Part shown: positions 44,288-55,145 of the stretch, piece after piece
Layout of the letters: the number at the start of each line of letters is the position of its first letter
Position numbering within the stretch: position 1 is the stretch's first letter
From: Fremontodendron californicum
Taxonomy: Eukaryota > Streptophyta > Magnoliopsida > Malvales > Malvaceae
Length of the DNA stretch: 64,000 bases
Direction of reading: 5' to 3'
Assembly: GCA_030761205.1 (NCBI GenBank)
Contig: JAULJL010000011.1
Span: 18,094,501 to 18,158,500 of the forward strand
Notes under the pieces: model-generated
Told to the model about the DNA's origin: nothing
The model's input: the letters and a program-made list of their open reading frames with translations, nothing else
Database searches by the model: none
Position numbers and translations under genes: made by a program

Positions 44288-45596
44288 TACAACAACTCCT
44301 TGGTATGCCGATATTGTTAATTACTTAGTTACCAAGAAGTTGCCACAAGAGTTGACACAAGCTCAAAGAAATAAGATCAAGAGTGATGCCAAATACTACA
44401 TATGGGATGATCCTTACTTTTGGAAGCATTGCTCCGATCAGATTATAAGAAGGTGTGTACTCGAATCTGAATTTCAATCTATTCTCACCTTTTGTCACTC
44501 TTATGCATGTGGAGGACACTTTGGATCCAAAAGAACAGCCATGAAAGTTCTTGATTCTGGATTTTATTGGCCTACTATATTCAAACATGCATACCTCTTT
44601 TGCAAGTCATGTGATCGTTGCCAAAGAACAGGTAACTTAGGTGCTAGAAATCAAATGCCTCAAACTCCAATACTTATTGTTGAAATTTTTGATGTATGGG
44701 GCATGGATTTCATGGGACCTTTTCCTTCTTCTTTTGGTAATCTTTATATTTTACTTGCCGTTGATTATGTTTCAAAGTGGGTGGAAGCAAAATCCACTAG
44801 GACTAATGACTCTAAAGTTGTTTCAGATTTTGTCAAGACTAACATCTTTGCTAGGTTTGGAACGCCAAAGGCCATAATCAGCGATAGAGGTACTCACTTT
44901 TGCAATAGGACTATGGAAGCACTTTTGAGGAAGTATAACATCACACACAAGGTCTCCACCTCATATCATCCTCAAACTAGTGGGCAAGCTGAAGTGTCAA
45001 ACCGAGAAGTTAAGTCCATCCTTGAAAAGACAGTTAATCCAAATAGGAAGGATTGGAGTTCACGACTTGATGATGCACTTTGGGCTTATAGGACAGCATA
45101 TAAGACACCCATTGGTATGTCTCCTTATCGACTTGTTTATGGTAAGCCTTGTTATCTTCCGGTTGAGTTGGAACATAAATCATATTGGGCTATCAAACAA
45201 TGCAACATGGAGATGGATAAGACAGGTAAGCAAAGAAAACTTGACCTACAAGAATTAGAGGAGATAAGGAATGATGCCTATCAGAATTCTAGGATTTACA
45301 AGGAAAAGACTAAGGCATTCCATGACAAGATGATATCAAGAAAGGACTTTGTTGTTGGACAAAAAGTTCTTCTCTTCCATTCACGCCTTAAGTTATTTCC
45401 AAGTAAGTTACGTTCTCGTTGGGTTGGACCTTTTGTTATTACTAATGTATTTACTCATGGTGCAGTTGAAATCCAAAGCCCAAAAACAGATAAGGCATTC
45501 AAAGTGAATGGTCATAGATTGAAGCCTTACTATGAGAACTTTCCAATACAAGATGTGGAGGAGTTACCACTTTTTGAGCCGAATTATGTTGAATAA
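44288..45596 (+). pseudogene. Element C integrase region (3' part of pol)
   Basis: Resumes pol with [18 protein letters not shown]. Zinc site CKSCDRC; Asp in MDFMGP, Asp in SDRGTHF and Glu in AEVSNRE are present; the C-terminal domain ends in FEPNYVE. This part is itself unbroken and close to B, so loss of function in C lies upstream. It is marked as pseudogene because it is separated from the rest by D and by frameshifts. Confidence 0.9.
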
Positions 45597-47199
45597 TAAT
45601 GGCATGGGTCTAAGTCAGGCTGAGGACAATAAACCAAGCGCTTCTTGGGAGGCAACCCAAAAGGATGGAGAGCATTTATTATATCAGATTTGCATTCCTT
45701 ACTCTCCATCATTCTATCTTTTATTGTTTTTCTTTTGTTTTGTTTAGTAGTTCTTTTCTCTTACATATAATTCTTGCATTGGGGATAATAGCATTACATT
45801 GAGGACAATGTAAAAATTAAGTGTGGGGGGGAAATATAGGATTTTCTTTAGTGTGTTTTGTTTTTTTATTCTTTTTATGTTGTTTTTAGTGTGTTTTAGT
45901 TACTTTCAATACTATGATGAGATATGAATTGCATAAGTCTAAAACAGATTTATTAGTGAAAAGATTTTCATGAGAATTGAGCTTGATATCAACTTTTTTA
46001 TGAGCCAATGTTAATATGATATGTTGATTGAGAAAGAAGCATGTTTAGACTTAAATCTGACTTGTATAATCATCCTTGTGAGTTTTCGAGCCTATATGAT
46101 TGATGCATTATACATATCAATCTAATTTCTTTCTTGAGTGCTCTTATGATTACAAGATTCTCTAGAACTTGCTTTAAACCTTGTTGAGACTATATTGATG
46201 CATGTGACAACATGAATATGATAGAGGCATTAGGATTTTTAACCAGGGCCAAACAGCCATCCCTTATTGATGTTCCAAGAGAACATCCCCCTTAGTGAAC
46301 CAATTTGAGCCTACAATGAATAAGCTATTTCTTTGGTAACCATAACTTGTCCCTAACCTAAATATACTTATTTATATCCTTACCCTTGTTCTAAAGATGA
46401 ATTAGCATGTTTTGAGACATATTGCAAAGACAAGGAAGATCTATTCAAATTTTGGGTTAGAAACAAGAAATAAGCGTGGGGGAGGAGAAAGGCAAAAGTC
46501 AAGAGAAAAATAGAGGGAATATTGCCAAATACAGTCCCATGTGAAAAATTGAATAATGTCTTGAACTTCTAGTTAAAGAAAAGAAAAAGATGTTCGAAAG
46601 TTGTTTAGAATGAAGAAAAGGCCCAACATGAATATTCGGCCTACGTGATTATGTACTTGTAAAGAGTTTTGAGAAGTTTCTTTGTATGAATCTTATTATG
46701 TCTCTAAACTCTATAAAATCTTTGGAACTTTTGTAATATCCTTTATCTTTTATTCTTTAGCCACATTATTACCCCTTGGCCCCATTATAACCTTGCATAA
46801 AGACCTCTTGATTCATGAAGTTGCATGATCTAAGTAGTGAAAAATAGGTGGACAAGCAAGCATATGGTAGAAACTGTTTTCATGAGATTGATTAAGTGTA
46901 AACACTTCACCACTACTTTAAAGAGTGAAAATCATGAGGGTATCCCATTTGAGAAGTTGAGATTAAGTTTGAACATGCACTATTTTGATTGAGATATGTT
47001 ATGTTAATTTTAGCTTAACTTAAACCATTTACTATCAAGCATGATTTTTTGTGAAACTCTTTAAGCTATTGATTAGTTTATAAGACTTGTTCAATGATTA
47101 TCTATAAGTTGTATTGAAAGTGAACTAGATTCGGTTTTCTTACCTTGTGTCTATTTGATTTTGCTCGAGGACTAGCAAAAGATTAAGTGTGGGGGAATT
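45597..47199 (+). other. Non-coding 3' region of element C
   Basis: Starts with the AGGCTGAGGACAATAAACC segment also after B pol. Where B enters the cassette (after TTCTCTTACA), C continues with ATTCTTGCATTGGGG and PPT-like AAGTGTGGGGGGG near 45819. Its last about 70 bp and PPT (AAGTGTGGGGGAAT, 47185-47199) are specific to C, and the three-way-junction motif is absent. I see no gene. Confidence 0.75.
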
Positions 47200-48997
47200 T
47201 GATAAGTGCTTAATTTCATACATTTTCCTATTTAATTTCTTTATACTTTGTGCTTTGATTCTTACTTCCTTGACATTCTACTAGGTTTTTATGCTTTGTA
47301 GGTATTTTGGAGGAGATGAAGTCAAAACATGTCAATTAGGATGTTAAAGACCTTACAAAATCACAATCACAAGATGGAAAAAGAGTTGGGACTCAAAAAG
47401 ATCAAATTCTTGGTGCAAAGCAAGAAGACAGATTTGACCTCCGGAGCTTGTTGCTAAGAAAACATGATGTTAGACTCTTTATTCGAAGAAACTTCCTTCT
47501 TGACTTTTTAAGATCACTGTATTACCTTTCCAACGGCTGGTCATGGGCCTAAATCGGATAAGAAATGGTCATCCAAATCGGCATTGGAATATCTCCCTAA
47601 AAACCCTAGTGGCAGAAAAAACCCTAGCCGTAAATGACAACTTTTTCTTAATACCCTAGTTGACATTTAAATTTATCCTTGCCGAAGAAGGATTAGTGGC
47701 TGTCAACTTGCATTAATTGCAAGTATCTTTCCTTAAAGCTAATCCTAGTCAAAGTAGGAGAATTAAATCAGCCAAGACTTTCCTTCCTTACACTTACTTT
47801 GGCTGCAAGAATATAATCTCTCTTCATTAAAGAGTGCTTTGACTAAAACTTTCCTACTTTATTCAAACTTGGCTGCCAAGGCTTATATCTTTCCTTAAAA
47901 CACAAAAGTCAGCCACTTTTCCTTAACTTTAGCCACAAGTCAACATTTATTGAAGGGAGAGAGCTGAAATTCACTTGTTTGATGCCCTAGCTATTGCCTA
48001 TAAATAGAGACCAAGGGGGCATACGAAATTGACACTTCCCCAAGCATCAAATTCTGATTTCTTCTTTGTTTCTTTGTTTTTGAGAGAGCAAGAGGCTGGA
48101 TAATTAATATTCTTCTTCTTTCTTTCTTTTATTTTCTTCTTAGATTCTCTTTAATTTTATGTTTATGTTTACAATGCCTATGCTAGACTAAACTTTTATT
48201 TGGTTAAGGGTGATTTCAAAGCCCTAGACATGTTATGTAATTAATTTTAAGAATCTATCTATCATTGTTTTCTATCAAAGTTGCTTATGTTCTTCCATAA
48301 AAATTATTCTTGGTGATGTTTTGATTTGTTTAGATGGCCAACTAGATAAATCTTGATAATTGTCTAATGCTAGTTTAGGAGTCTTGATCCGTGTAATTGT
48401 CTTGATTTCCTATTCATAAGTAGCAATTTGTGATTAATGATTATGGTCAAGTTTTCAATAATTGCAAAGTGGAACATAACCTAAGTTGAACAATCCGAGC
48501 TTATGTGTTTGTTGCTTAGATCAACCTATCTTTCTCATCATAAAGCTGCCATTAAATTGAATTTAGAGAGCTTATTCTAGGTTGTTTGATGGTTAGAGAT
48601 TAAATAGAGAGCTTGTTCTATTTAACGACGAACTAAGGAAAGATTGGGGTAACAGAGCTTGTTGTTATCTACGGTTGTTAACTTTGATAGCTAATTAATG
48701 TTGATAGATATGAAATTGATTCTTAATGATGTCTAGTGGTGGAGAATGAAACCTTAACCATATTTTTCATATTTGATTCTTCTTAATTACTTGTTTTCTC
48801 ATTCTTATTGTTAACTTAAGTTTAAATCTGATTTCAAAATCCCCTTTACTTTTGTTTACTTGTTTTTAAGTTTTAAACTATTAACTTATAAACTAAAACC
48901 CAATCCATGTGGACTCGACCCTTGCTAATCACTATACTTTACAATTGATTCTTTTTAAGTGCAAGGTTAAATAAGATACACTCTTTTGGGTGCATCA
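47200..48997 (+). repeat. Element C 3' LTR (1798 bp)
   Basis: TGATAAGTGC to TGCATCA, TATAAATA at 47999-48006, followed by TSD attac at 48998-49002. Confidence 0.93.
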
Positions 48998-49002
48998 ATT
49001 AC

Positions 49003-49768
49003 GCACTGTCATTCAAAAGAATTTAAGAACTTGGGAAGACTATTTGCCATTTATAGAGTTTGCATATAATAGGACTATGAATACTACTACTTCTTATTCT
49101 CCATTTGAAATTATTTATGGTTTTAATCTATTAACTCCTTTAGATTTAATGCATTTACCTGTTAATGAAATGAGTGCTTTGAATGGACACAAAAAAACTG
49201 AATTGGTGAAGACAATTCATGAGAGAGTACGGCTTCAAATTGCGCAAAAGAATGAGAAGTTTGCTTCCCAAGCCAATAAAGGGCAAAAGCGAGTCATCTT
49301 TGAACCAGGAGATTGGATTTGGGTTCACATGCACAAAGAAAGATTCCCAACCCACAGAAGGACTAAATTGCATCCTCGAGGAGATAGACCTTTCCAAATC
49401 CTTGAGAAAATTAATGAAAATATTATAAAGTGGATCTTCCAGGTGAGTATAATGTTTCTACTATTTTCAATGTTTCTGATCTTTCTCCTTTTGATGCAGG
49501 CGATGATTCGAGGTTGAATCCTTTTGAAGAAAGAGGGAATGATGGGCACCAAGGTGGGCCAAGTCTTAAGGATCCTTTGTAAGTTCCAGTTGGGCCAATC
49601 ACAAGGTCGAGAGCTAAGAAGATCAAGGAAGCAATGCAAGGATTGGTGCAATCCACTTGGGCCGAGTCTACAAATCTATTAAGCAAGATCTCAACATTCA
49701 AGATGGGCTTGAAAGAAGAAGAACTAGCTTTAATCCAAGTGATACAAGCCATAGAGGGGGCGGCATAG
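49003..49768 (+). pseudogene. Element F integrase C-terminus and pol tail
   Basis: Reads RTVIQKNLRTWEDYLPFIEFAYN and SPFEIIYGFN, then the GDWIWVHMHKERFP C-terminal domain. Near 49425 the frame shifts, then continues EYNVSTIFNVSDLSPFD and, after an in-frame TAA near 49580, PVGPITRSRAKKIKEA to a TAG at 49766-49768. The tail is typical of plant Ty3/gypsy elements outside the Athila group. No chromodomain is apparent. Confidence 0.8.
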
Positions 49769-49780
49769 CTAATTTTTTAG

Positions 49781-50237
49781 TGTGGGCCTATGTTTTATTA
49801 ATCTGATTTAGTGTTAGTCTACAAATATGTTCATTTCATTAATCTAATTAAGCATGTGGGGCATATTTAATTTATTAGGTGGACTTCTTTTAATTAGTTG
49901 TTTGGCTTGATGTCAGCCTTAGTTTTTAATTATTTAGTGTCCTAGCCGATCTAGGATTAGTGTAGGGGTTTATATAAACATAAAGTGATAGCAACCACAT
50001 ACAATTAAGATCATTATTTTGTGAATGAAGTTTATTCTTCTTGGAGAGCTTTTCTCTCCTTGTTCTTGATTGAACTAAAGAACTTATCAAAGGAAATTCC
50101 TTTGTGGCGTTCACACCAAATCTAGGTTCTTGAAACAAGTTTTCAACGGGTCTAGATCTTTTAACTTGACTATTGGCTTTCTTAGGTGATTTTCTTTCTG
50201 ATTGTGGGTTCAAGGGTTTCAATCCCTAAGGGTTCAC
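49781..50237 (+). repeat. Element F 3' LTR (about 457 bp)
   Basis: Proposed ends TGTGGGCC and GGTTCACA (TGTG/CACA inverted). TATATAAA at 49971-49978. The next base starts in-frame LINE coding sequence. The 5' LTR is outside the window, so the borders rest on the terminal repeat and the neighbour. Confidence 0.6.
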
Positions 50238-52394
50238 ATCATATGGTCCAAAGATCTCCCACCTCTTCTTCACCGATGATAGTGCATTATTCCTCAAAGC
50301 AACAACGAAGGAAAGAGAGAGTTTAGCTAGATTACTTACTTGCTATAAGAAGGCCTCGAGACAACAAATTAACTATGAAAGATCAGGCATTTTTTTCAGT
50401 AGTAACACTACACAAGAAGTTCAAGATCAACTTTCTTCTTCTCTGAAGGTGACAGTTGTCAAAAACTTAGAGAAATATCTAGGTTTTCCCCAATGGTAGG
50501 TTAAGGAAAGAAGCGCTTGTTTGCCAACATCAAGGATCGAGTCTAGCAGAGAATAGAATGCTAGAAAGAAAAGTTGTTGTCACAAGCCGGGAAAGAAATC
50601 TTAATCAAGGCGGTGGCCCAATCCATACCCACGTTTGCTATGAGTTTATTCAAGCTCCTTGAATCTTTCTATGAAGATATTTCTAATGTGATCAAGAGGT
50701 TTTGGTGGAGACACGACACGAATGAGAAAGGCATGCACTGGATACAGTGGAACAAATTATGTCAACCTAAATCTCAATGGGGGTTAGGTTTCAAAAGTTT
50801 ACATTTTCTTAATTTAACCTTACTTACTAGACAAGGTTGGAGACTGATCAAGTAACCTAGTTCATTGTGTTACAAGGTACTGAAGGCAAACTACTTCCCA
50901 CATTGTTCATTTATGGAAGCTGGTGGGAGAACTAATCCCTCTTTTACTTGGCGTAGTCTATATGCAGGTAGGGAGGTTCTGAAATCGATCTCAGATGGAA
51001 AATAGTGAATGGATCTTCAGTCCATATTTGGCATGATCCCTGGATCGCTCGGCCTTAGAGTTTCAAACCATACACACCTTTCGAACCTGATCCAACAGAG
51101 CCTAAAGTTGACACACTCATCAACCACGAGGATTGTAAATGGAAAAAAGAGCTCATTAACCACATTTTTTTCGCAATGGTGATGCAGGGGCGACCACTAA
51201 TATTCCATTGGTTGATATTAAAGCTGACGATCTGCTCATCTGGCATTTCAACTTTTTGGGAATTTACGCGGTTAAATTTGGTTATAGAGCCCTGTTAGAT
51301 TTCAAAAGGCATACCGGATCTAGAACAATAATTCGTTGAGTGCTTCGTCGAGTGGTAGGGGAAATGAGTTGTTATGGAAGACGATCTGGAATGTCATAGT
51401 CCCAAACAAAGTCAAGTTATTCACATGGAAAGCCTATCATGGTATAATCCCTGTTATGGATAACTTACGGAAGAGAAAGGTGGTCACGGATGCTTCATGT
51501 CCTCTATGTGCCAAGGCCATAGAAACCTCTCTACACTCCTTGCGAGATTATCATCTAGCCTCCAAAGCTTGGAAATTTACAGGTTTGGACACAAGGTCGA
51601 AATGGCGAAAAGGTACTTCTATTGGCTACTGGGTGTTAAAGGACTTATGAAGATAATGATAGCATTGCCTTCTAAAAGTTCCTCATGGTGCTAGGGAATA
51701 TTTTGAACGCTAGAAATGAATTCCTACATGGGACACGTTTGAAAGACTAGAATGCTATTGTTAACAGTGCTCTATCTTTTCTTGATGAGTTCTTAGTGGC
51801 TAATCAAATCACGACAAGGCTGCCGGAGAGAACACCATTTAGAACTGTTTGGGTGCTACCATTGGACGGAGTAGCAAAGGTAAATTTTGACGCTGTTATT
51901 TTTCGCAAAGAGAATTTTGTTGGGGTTGGAGTGGCGATCCGCGATCACAGAGGGGAAGTCCTAGCACTGCTTTCAGCAAGAAAAATTATATTGATGATCC
52001 ATATATTGCAGAATGTTTAGCACTAAAGGAAACAATTGTTTTTGCTCAAGAGGTGGGGATATGGGACGTTGAAGCAGAGGGGGACTCGCTACTGACGGTG
52101 AAAGCAACCAAACAGCACGGGTGGATCATTTACCAGCTGACGTTATAGTGGAGCAAATTAAAAAGATTGCTTTGACCTCCAAACCCTTTTAAACTGCAAC
52201 ATATCAAAAGAGTAGGTAATAGTGTAACCCATACTCTGGCAAAACATTTTATTTCTGTTGTTGACTTCAAAGTTTGGATGGAAGAAAGTCCTAGCTTCCT
52301 TCTTCCTTTACACAAGATTCTGAACTGTTGTAATGTTGCTTGCTTTCATTTTATATGATTGAATGTCATTTCCTATAAAAAAAAAAAAAAAAAC
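50238..52394 (+). mobile_element. L1-type LINE, 3' part
   Basis: From the RT catalytic motif to a poly-A tail (52377-52394). The sequence is continuous with the end of F, so F inserted inside this LINE and the LINE 5' part lies left of the window. It is the oldest layer of the nest and heavily decayed. Confidence 0.8.
50243..52325 (+). pseudogene. LINE ORF2 remnant: RT, zf-RVT and RNase H-like domains
   Basis: RT starts at KISHLFFTDDSALF (FxDD-type active site) and continues with LEKYLGFP and, after a stop and frame change, [17 protein letters not shown] and [17 protein letters not shown] (50574-50855). A zf-RVT-like part follows with SCPLCAKAIETSLH (near 51500). Then an RNase H-like domain begins VNFDAVIF (near 51880) and ends HIKRVGNSVTHTLAKHF (near 52210). 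Several stops and frameshifts separate the pieces. These are standard C-terminal domains of plant L1 elements. Confidence 0.85.
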
Positions 52395-52870
52395 TTGATT
52401 GTTTAAAGCCACAAATGCTTACTTCATAAGTAAAAAAGTTTTGCACTTACTTTTTATTAAAATACTAAAAACAAATATCCCCCTTCGTCGGGGTATTTTA
52501 TTTTTTAAAAATTTTAATTAATTAATAATAATAATAAATTAAATTTTAATTTTAATTTATTAAATAATAATAATTTTTAAAATTTTAAATTGTAATAATA
52601 TTTTGTTAATTATGAAAATTAAAATTTATTATAATTGTTTATTTACAAATAACATAATATAAATGCATTTTCAAACGTTATTTTTATATATATTTAAAAA
52701 TATTTAGATTTTATTATATACTGTATATTTTTATTTATAGGAGGTAAAAAAATAATAAATAAGAAAATAAAATCGTGGTTTATATTTTATTCTCTCATAA
52801 GATCGATTTTCTCACATAGGTTATTCAGCAAGTTCATTTTTTCCTTTTTTTTTTTTTTTTTTACTTTTTG
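52395..52870 (+). other. AT-rich intergenic DNA
   Basis: Mostly A/T with runs of taataataa and poly-T. No frame or structured repeat that I can support. Confidence 0.6.
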
Positions 52871-52875
52871 TTCCT

Positions 52876-54055
52876 GAGCGATCGGGTATGGATCTTAAAT
52901 CGACCCGCGACTCAACGTGCGGACCTGTCCTTTTAAATACATAATTTAAAATTAGAATAAAAATAATTAATAAACTTTTTTTAAACTTTTCCCTCGAGCC
53001 GATCGGGTACGGATCATAAATTGACCATCGAGTCAACATGCAGACCAACCCTTTTAAATACATCATTTAAAATTAAAATAAAATTAATTTATTTTTTAAC
53101 TTTTTTCTGAGCTAGTCGGGTCACGGATCCTAAATCGACCCGTAAGTCAACGCATAGACCAACCCCTTTAAATACATCATTTAAAATTAAAATTAAAAGA
53201 AAAATAATTAATGAAATTAATTTTTTTCATTTTTTTCCGAGCGGGTCGGGTACGAGTCAATGTGCGGACCAACCCCTTTAAATACATCATTTAAAATTAA
53301 AATTAAAATAATTAATAAAATAAATTTATTTTTTGTTTTTTTCCAAGACGGTCAAGTACGGATCCTAAATCGACGCGTGAGTAAACTTGCAGACCAATCT
53401 CTTTAAATACAGCATTTAAAAATAAAAACTAAAAATAATTAATTAAATTAAATTTCTATTTTGATTTTGATTTTGATTCTTTTCACGAGCTGATCAGGTA
53501 CGAGTCCTAGATACACTCAAGAGTCAATGTGCAGACCAACACCTTTAAATGCATCATTTAAAATTAAAATAAAAATAAGTCATAAAATAATTTTTTTTTT
53601 AATTTTTTCCTGAGACGATCGGGTACGGATCCTAAAGCGACTCTCGGTGCAGACCAACCTCTTTAAATATATCATTTAAAAATAAATAACTAAAATAATT
53701 AATAAAATAAATTTATTTTTTAATTTTTTTCCTGAACGGGTCGACTACGAATCTTAAATCGACCTGCGAATTAAAGTGCGGACCAACTCCTTTAAATACA
53801 TCATTTAAAATTAAAATAATAAAAAAATTAATTTTTTTCCGTAAAGATTGAGTACAGATCCTAAATCGACCCGCGAGTTCACATGCTGACCAACCACTTT
53901 AAATACATGAGTTAAAAAGAAAATAAAAATAAAAAACTAAAAATAATCAATAATTTTTAAAAAAAAAAATTTTCCCGAACGATTCGGATATAGATTCTAA
54001 ATCGACCCGCTAATTAACGTGCGGACCAATCTCTTTTAATACATCATTTAAAAAA
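52876..54055 (+). repeat. Degenerate tandem repeat, about ten units of 106-142 bp
   Basis: Units begin with GAGC-GATCGGGTACGGATC-like sequence followed by TAAATCGACCCG, GCGGACCAACCCCTTTAAAT and an A/T tract. Starts are near 52876, 52996, 53109, 53239, 53345, 53487, 53612, 53734, 53842 and 53977. Divergence between units is substantial, so the array is old. Confidence 0.85.
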
Positions 54056-54075
54056 AAAATCTTAAAAAAATTCAT

Positions 54076-54105
54076 CACGTGTCGAGCAAAAAAACTCGAC
54101 ACGTG
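54076..54105. repeat. Perfect 11-bp inverted repeat with G-box ends
   Basis: CACGTGTCGAG (54076-54086), spacer CAAAAAAA, CTCGACACGTG (54095-54105). Each arm carries a CACGTG G-box. It lies about 1.04 kb before the CNOT11 start codon. Confidence 0.85.
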
Positions 54106-55145
54106 GCGTGTAGGACCATTAGTTTTGTTTTTTTTGAATATTATATATAAAGAAAGACAAAATTGCTCCTAATTTATTTGAAAAAATCGTTTGAGTCTTT
54201 AAGCATTCAAAAATCATAATAATAGATAGATATCAACATACAGATATGCATCACTACATACGAACATTAGCTATTACCGATTATTTTTTGGAGGAAACTA
54301 ATGACTAAGGTGGTGATAATTCGAGGATACCTTAAAATAATATTTTTATATTTAATAGTTTTATTTAATGGTATACTTAATAATTGTACTCAAATCAAAA
54401 TATGTAATTAAAATTTTGATTTTATTTGAAATAATATAATAAATTATAATGAAAAATAAGGTAAAAATATAAAATGAATAATTTTTTAAAACGAATTTTT
54501 AGAATTTAGCATTTACAATTTTCAAACAATATATTTATATTTAACATTTAATTTCTAATAAAATATCAAATAATTTTTTTAATTCAAATTTAGTGTTTAT
54601 AGAACTCAATATTAAAAATTTAATACTTAATTTCAGTACTTATTTTTTTAATTTATCAAATAATATTAAGTAAATAAAAAAATATGTGTGAAAGATCCCA
54701 AACATAAGTCTGTCACAAAAAAATTCTTAACAAGGTGAATTAATTATAAAAATTATATATGTAAGATAAAAATAATTAGAAAATTTTTAATTTCTTAAAA
54801 AAGATACAAATATTAAAAATATAACACAATAGTTGTGTGAACAACTAAAAAAAAAAAAATACATTTTATTAAATATATTATGAATTTAATATTTAAAAAA
54901 ATTAAAGAAAATATAAATGTGTCATTATTAATTATTATATTTTTATTAAAATTTTTAAATAAATGAGATCCATATATTTTTTCATTAAAATAAAAAATTT
55001 GTGACCGGGCTTAGCCGGGCAATTTTTTCTAGTATTACTTCCTTGCGCTTCTTCTTTGGATTCCCAGCAAAACAAACCAATCAACAAAATCTTTACTCTT
55101 TTGTTAAATACTACGAAGAAAATTCAGAAAAAGAAAGAGAAGAGA
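54106..55145 (+). promoter_or_regulatory. AT-rich region upstream of CNOT11 (promoter and 5' UTR expected)
   Basis: Very AT-rich to about 54990, then mixed sequence with a CCGGGC direct repeat (55006-55020). The last 60 bp before the ATG are purine-rich (AGAAAAAGAAAGAGAAGAG), like a plant 5' UTR. I cannot pick a single TATA box with confidence. Confidence 0.4.

Larger units (their letters stand above)
19386..48997 (+). mobile_element. Element C: Athila-type LTR retrotransposon, autonomous-type but decayed, split by D
   Basis: LTRs of 1805 and 1798 bp differ at about 20 sites by eye. PBS, gag, pol and PPT are all recognisable. Pol is cut at 25314 by D and resumes at 44293. Several 1-bp indels and a 29-bp deletion break the frame. 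It has no NABP-like/LOG cassette: after pol it runs straight into the non-coding 3' region. C therefore shows the cassette-free arrangement next to B. Its U3 is unrelated to that of A, B, D and E, but its R-U5 matches A, B and D. Confidence 0.92.
19246..50237 (+). mobile_element. Element F: non-Athila Ty3/gypsy retrotransposon, split by element C
   Basis: Visible parts are 19246-19385 (integrase core) and 49003-50237 (integrase C-terminus, pol tail, 3' LTR). The reading frame joins exactly across C once one attac duplicate is removed. The 5' part lies left of the CACTA and outside the window. F itself sits in the LINE: its LTR end is followed in frame by LINE RT. Confidence 0.8.

Noticed and set aside
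51055..51246. Minus-strand frame in the LINE
   Set aside because: Shadow of decayed LINE ORF2.
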